DNA of 23,780 bases from positions 1 through 23,780 of IMG/VR virus record IMGVR_UViG_3300018067_000028; one strand, written 5' to 3'. The notes under the pieces were generated by a model. It was given only the letters and a program-made list of their open reading frames with translations, ran no database searches and was not told where the DNA came from. This document shows, piece by piece, positions 21,662 through 23,780 of this stretch. The position numbers were made by a program, and so were the translations under genes. Numbering within the stretch: position 1 is the first letter of the stretch; every line of letters starts with the position of its first letter. This DNA comes from a virus.

Positions 21662-21835
21662 ATGGAGACTCCGAAGCGTCGCGTCGGCCGCCCGTACGTC
21701 GACGGCGAAGAACCGGCCGTGCAAGTCCAGTTATCGCTCTCGGCGAAACGGCTGGAGGAGCTGCGCATTGAGGCGCAGACGCAGCGCGTCACGCTCTCGG
21801 ACTGGCTGCGCCGGTTGCTCGCCCGGCGCGACTGA
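21662..21835 (+). CDS. Small ribbon-helix-helix-like protein
   Basis: A 57-aa basic protein. An N-terminal TPKRRVGRPYVDGEEPAV arm is followed by a strand (VQVQLSLSAK) and two helices (RLEELRIEAQTQRVTL, SDWLRRLLAR), the pattern of Arc/CopG-type DNA-binding proteins. ATG 21662 is set by AGGAGG (21650-21655); the frame upstream is open to 21617 but contains the dyad. It could autoregulate the capsid operon, or be a divergent small terminase partner, though it is much shorter than known small terminases. Confidence 0.72.
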   Translation: METPKRRVGRPYVDGEEPAVQVQLSLSAKRLEELRIEAQTQRVTLSDWLRRLLARRD

Positions 21836-21895
21836 CCCGAATATTTAATTAAAAAATCGACATCTCGGCCATTCCCCCGTACGGTTAACGGCCAC
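21836..21895 (+). promoter_or_regulatory. AT-rich leader before the capsid operon
   Basis: The first half of this 60-bp gap is strikingly AT-rich (TATTTAATTAAAAAAT at about 21842-21857) in a GC-rich genome, followed by CGTACGGTTAACGG directly before ATG 21896. No good Shine-Dalgarno element precedes that ATG. A promoter or UP-type element for the structural genes is possible; I could not assign -35 and -10 boxes. Confidence 0.4.
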
Positions 21896-23770
21896 ATGGC
21901 CGACGTCCTGCACGCGACCGCGACCCTCGACATCAAGGCGGATGCGACGTGCCGCACGTTGAGCGGCATCGCGGCGACGCCCACCCTCGACCGGCAAAAC
22001 AGCATCTACGACGTCGACGGCGCCGTGTTCACCAACCCGGTGCCGCTGCTGTTGCATCACGACCAGGAGCGGCCGATTGGCTCGGCCATCCTCACCAAGG
22101 TCGGCAACGCGATCCACTTCGAGGCGACACTCGCCGATGTCGACGAGCCGTACCTCACCAAAGCGAAGCAGCACATTCGCAGCGGCCTGCTGAAAGCCGT
22201 GTCGATTGGCTTTCATCCGCTCGCCGACGGCCTGGAATACCTCAAGGGCGGCATCCTCAAAATCGTCAAAAGCGAAATCTGCGAACTGTCCTTGGTGACG
22301 GTTCCCGCGAATCGCGACGCGACCATTCTGCGCATCAAGTCGGCCGACGTCGTCGGCCATTCAGGAGCAAAGCCGATGAAACCGACGACTGCCGAACACA
22401 TTCAGAATCTCGAGAACAAGCGCGCCGCCCTCGCCGCCCGGATGACCGGCATCATGGAAGCCGCCGCCGGTGAGGGGCAGACCCTCGAAACGGAGCAGGC
22501 GACGGAACACGACGGCCTGACCGTGCAGGTCAAGAGCATCGACGCCGACCTCCAACGCTGGCGCGATCACGAGAAGCTGCAAATCTCGACGGCGACGCCG
22601 GTACCGACCGTCGTGACGCCGACCACGACATCGCCGTACGCGACCGTCTCGGTGCGCGCGAACGTGCCGATCGGGACGCAGTTCGTGCGCGCCGCGTGTG
22701 CGCGCCTGATGGATCGCAGCGGCATGCTGCCGACTGGCGTCAATGCGATCACCTACGCGCAGGATCGGTGGAAGGACACGCCGGAAGTCGCGCTGTATCT
22801 CAAGGCCGCCATCGCACCGGGCACCGTCACCGATGCGACCTGGGCGCAACCGTTGGTGAATCAGAACATCGCGAACGACTTCATCGCCCTGTTGCGGCCC
22901 GCGACCATTCTCGGCAAGGTGCCCGGCCTGCGTGAAGTCCCGTTCAATACCAAAGTTCCGGCGCAGAGTGCGGGCGGGACGTACGGATGGGTGGGGGAGG
23001 CCAAGCCGAAGCCGGTCACCAAGCTGGCATTTACCTCGACCTCGCTCGGCGTCTCGAAAGCCGCGGGCATCATCGTCCTGACGAAGGAACTGATCATGCT
23101 CTCGAATCCCTCAGCCGAGGCGCTCGTCCGCCAGGACATGGTCGCGGGCATTGCGCAGTTCCTCGATGCGCAGTTCATCGATCCCGCCGTCGCCGCCGTG
23201 GCTGGTGTGAACCCGGCGTCGATCACGAACGGGGCGCCGACCGCGGCGGCGACCACCAACCCCATGGCCGACATCATGGGCCTGATCTCCCACTTCGCGA
23301 CGAACAACATCGCGGTCGACGGCGTCACGTTCATCATGTCCGCGGCGAACGCGCTGTCGCTGTCGTTCCGCAGCAATCTCGACGGCTCGCCGCAGTATCC
23401 CGGCGTGACGGTCGCGGGCGGGAACTACAAAGGCTTGACGTTCATCACCAGCCAGGCCGCAGGCGGCAACGTCATCGCGCTCCAGCCGTCGCTAGTGCTC
23501 TACGCGGATGGCGGCATCGAGATCGACGCCTCGCAGGAAGCGTCATTGCAGATGGACAGCGCGCCCGCGTCCCCGGCCGACGCCACGACCGTGTACGTCT
23601 CGCTGTGGCAGACCAACAGCGTCGGCCTGCGCGCGGAACGGTTCGTCAACTGGGCGAAGGCCAACGCGAACGCCGTGAAATATCTCACCGCGACGGCATG
23701 GCCCGCGCCCACGGGCGCGAGCGCGATGGGCGAGGCCGCGGCGCCGCCGCTCCGTAACGGCGGAAAGTAG
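21896..23770 (+). CDS. Prohead protease-major capsid protein fusion
   Basis: A 624-aa ORF with two parts. Residues 1-150 are an HK97-type (U35) prohead protease: LLLHHDQERPIGSA with His55, AVSIGFHP with Ser103, and ICELSLVTVPANRDATI with Glu130, the expected H-S-E set. Residues 161-240 are helical (HIQNLENKRAALAARMTGIM, VKSIDADLQRWRDHEKL), like the scaffolding delta domain. From about 250 an HK97-fold capsid protein follows (GTYGWVGEAKPKPVTKLAFT, GIIVLTKELIMLS, AQFLDAQFIDP). An internal ATG with CAGGAG can also give the capsid precursor alone. ATG 21896 has a weak site, so fusion levels may be low. Confidence 0.93.
   Translation: MADVLHATATLDIKADATCRTLSGIAATPTLDRQNSIYDVDGAVFTNPVPLLLHHDQERPIGSAILTKVGNAIHFEATLADVDEPYLTKAKQHIRSGLLKAVSIGFHPLADGLEYLKGGILKIVKSEICELSLVTVPANRDATILRIKSADVVGHSGAKPMKPTTAEHIQNLENKRAALAARMTGIMEAAAGEGQTLETEQATEHDGLTVQVKSIDADLQRWRDHEKLQISTATPVPTVVTPTTTSPYATVSVRANVPIGTQFVRAACARLMDRSGMLPTGVNAITYAQDRWKDTPEVALYLKAAIAPGTVTDATWAQPLVNQNIANDFIALLRPATILGKVPGLREVPFNTKVPAQSAGGTYGWVGEAKPKPVTKLAFTSTSLGVSKAAGIIVLTKELIMLSNPSAEALVRQDMVAGIAQFLDAQFIDPAVAAVAGVNPASITNGAPTAAATTNPMADIMGLISHFATNNIAVDGVTFIMSAANALSLSFRSNLDGSPQYPGVTVAGGNYKGLTFITSQAAGGNVIALQPSLVLYADGGIEIDASQEASLQMDSAPASPADATTVYVSLWQTNSVGLRAERFVNWAKANANAVKYLTATAWPAPTGASAMGEAAAPPLRNGGK
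22362..22378 (+). promoter_or_regulatory. Internal ribosome binding site and start codon for the capsid precursor
   Basis: CAGGAG (22362-22367) lies 8 bases before an in-frame ATG (22376), at the exact junction between the protease domain and the helical delta-like region. The resulting product (residues 161-624, 464 aa) has the size of an ordinary HK97-type capsid precursor. The same CAGGAG element precedes the tail tube gene. Confidence 0.72.
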
Positions 23771-23780
23771 GGCGCGCCCG
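23658..23780. repeat. Second copy of the 123-bp terminal repeat
   Basis: Identical to bases 1-123; see the first copy. It covers the end of the capsid gene and the first base of the portal gene. Confidence 0.95.

Noticed and set aside
21310-22005. 231-aa minus-strand open frame spanning the end of terminase, the RHH gene and the capsid start
   Set aside because: It crosses well-supported genes and the AT-rich leader, has Ser/Arg-rich composition and no homology-like motif.

Overview
The window is one complete, small tailed-phage genome, probably a siphovirus. The first 123 bases are repeated exactly as the last 123 (1-123 = 23658-23780), so the contig closes into a circle of about 23,657 bp. 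The repeat is either an assembly overlap or a short terminal repeat. DNA is GC-rich, genes are packed with ATGA, GTGA and TGATG overlaps, and GTG starts are common. This points to a high-GC bacterial host, but nothing in the sequence identifies that host. No tRNA, CRISPR array, insertion sequence or integrase was seen.

Layout, read around the circle. The rightward late region starts with terminase large subunit (20007-21620), a small ribbon-helix-helix gene, and an in-frame prohead protease-major capsid fusion that runs to the end of the window. It continues from base 123 with portal, head-tail connector, head closure protein, HK97 gp10-like protein and tail terminator. A methyltransferase/glycosyltransferase pair follows, then the tail tube protein, a tail assembly chaperone with a convincing -1 ribosomal frameshift site, tape measure, tail hub, fibre-like proteins and a beta-helix tailspike (to 13203). 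The portal lies after the capsid gene instead of before the protease.

A leftward block (16076 down to 13288) holds a zinc-ribbon protein, an unknown 298-aa protein, a ParB-like DGQH protein, a terminator hairpin, an excisionase/AlpA-like HTH protein and a chain of very small overlapping genes, several with one membrane segment. Lysis functions could be here, but no endolysin is recognisable anywhere.

From about 16360 a rightward early region begins with two tandem XRE-type regulators and a repeat-rich control region. It continues with a small zinc-binding protein, a RecT/Rad52-like annealing protein candidate, a DUF1376-type replication protein whose gene contains four exact-phase 12-bp iteron-like repeats, a VRR-NUC nuclease and an HNH endonuclease just upstream of terminase.

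The genes suggest a phage that makes its own capsid and tail, recruits host polymerase and helicase through a DUF1376-type initiator, and perhaps persists without integrating. The points most worth follow-up are the internal capsid start inside the protease-capsid fusion, the frameshift site, the intragenic iterons, the regulator-adjacent repeats, the two modification enzymes inside the tail operon, and the nested small-gene cassette.
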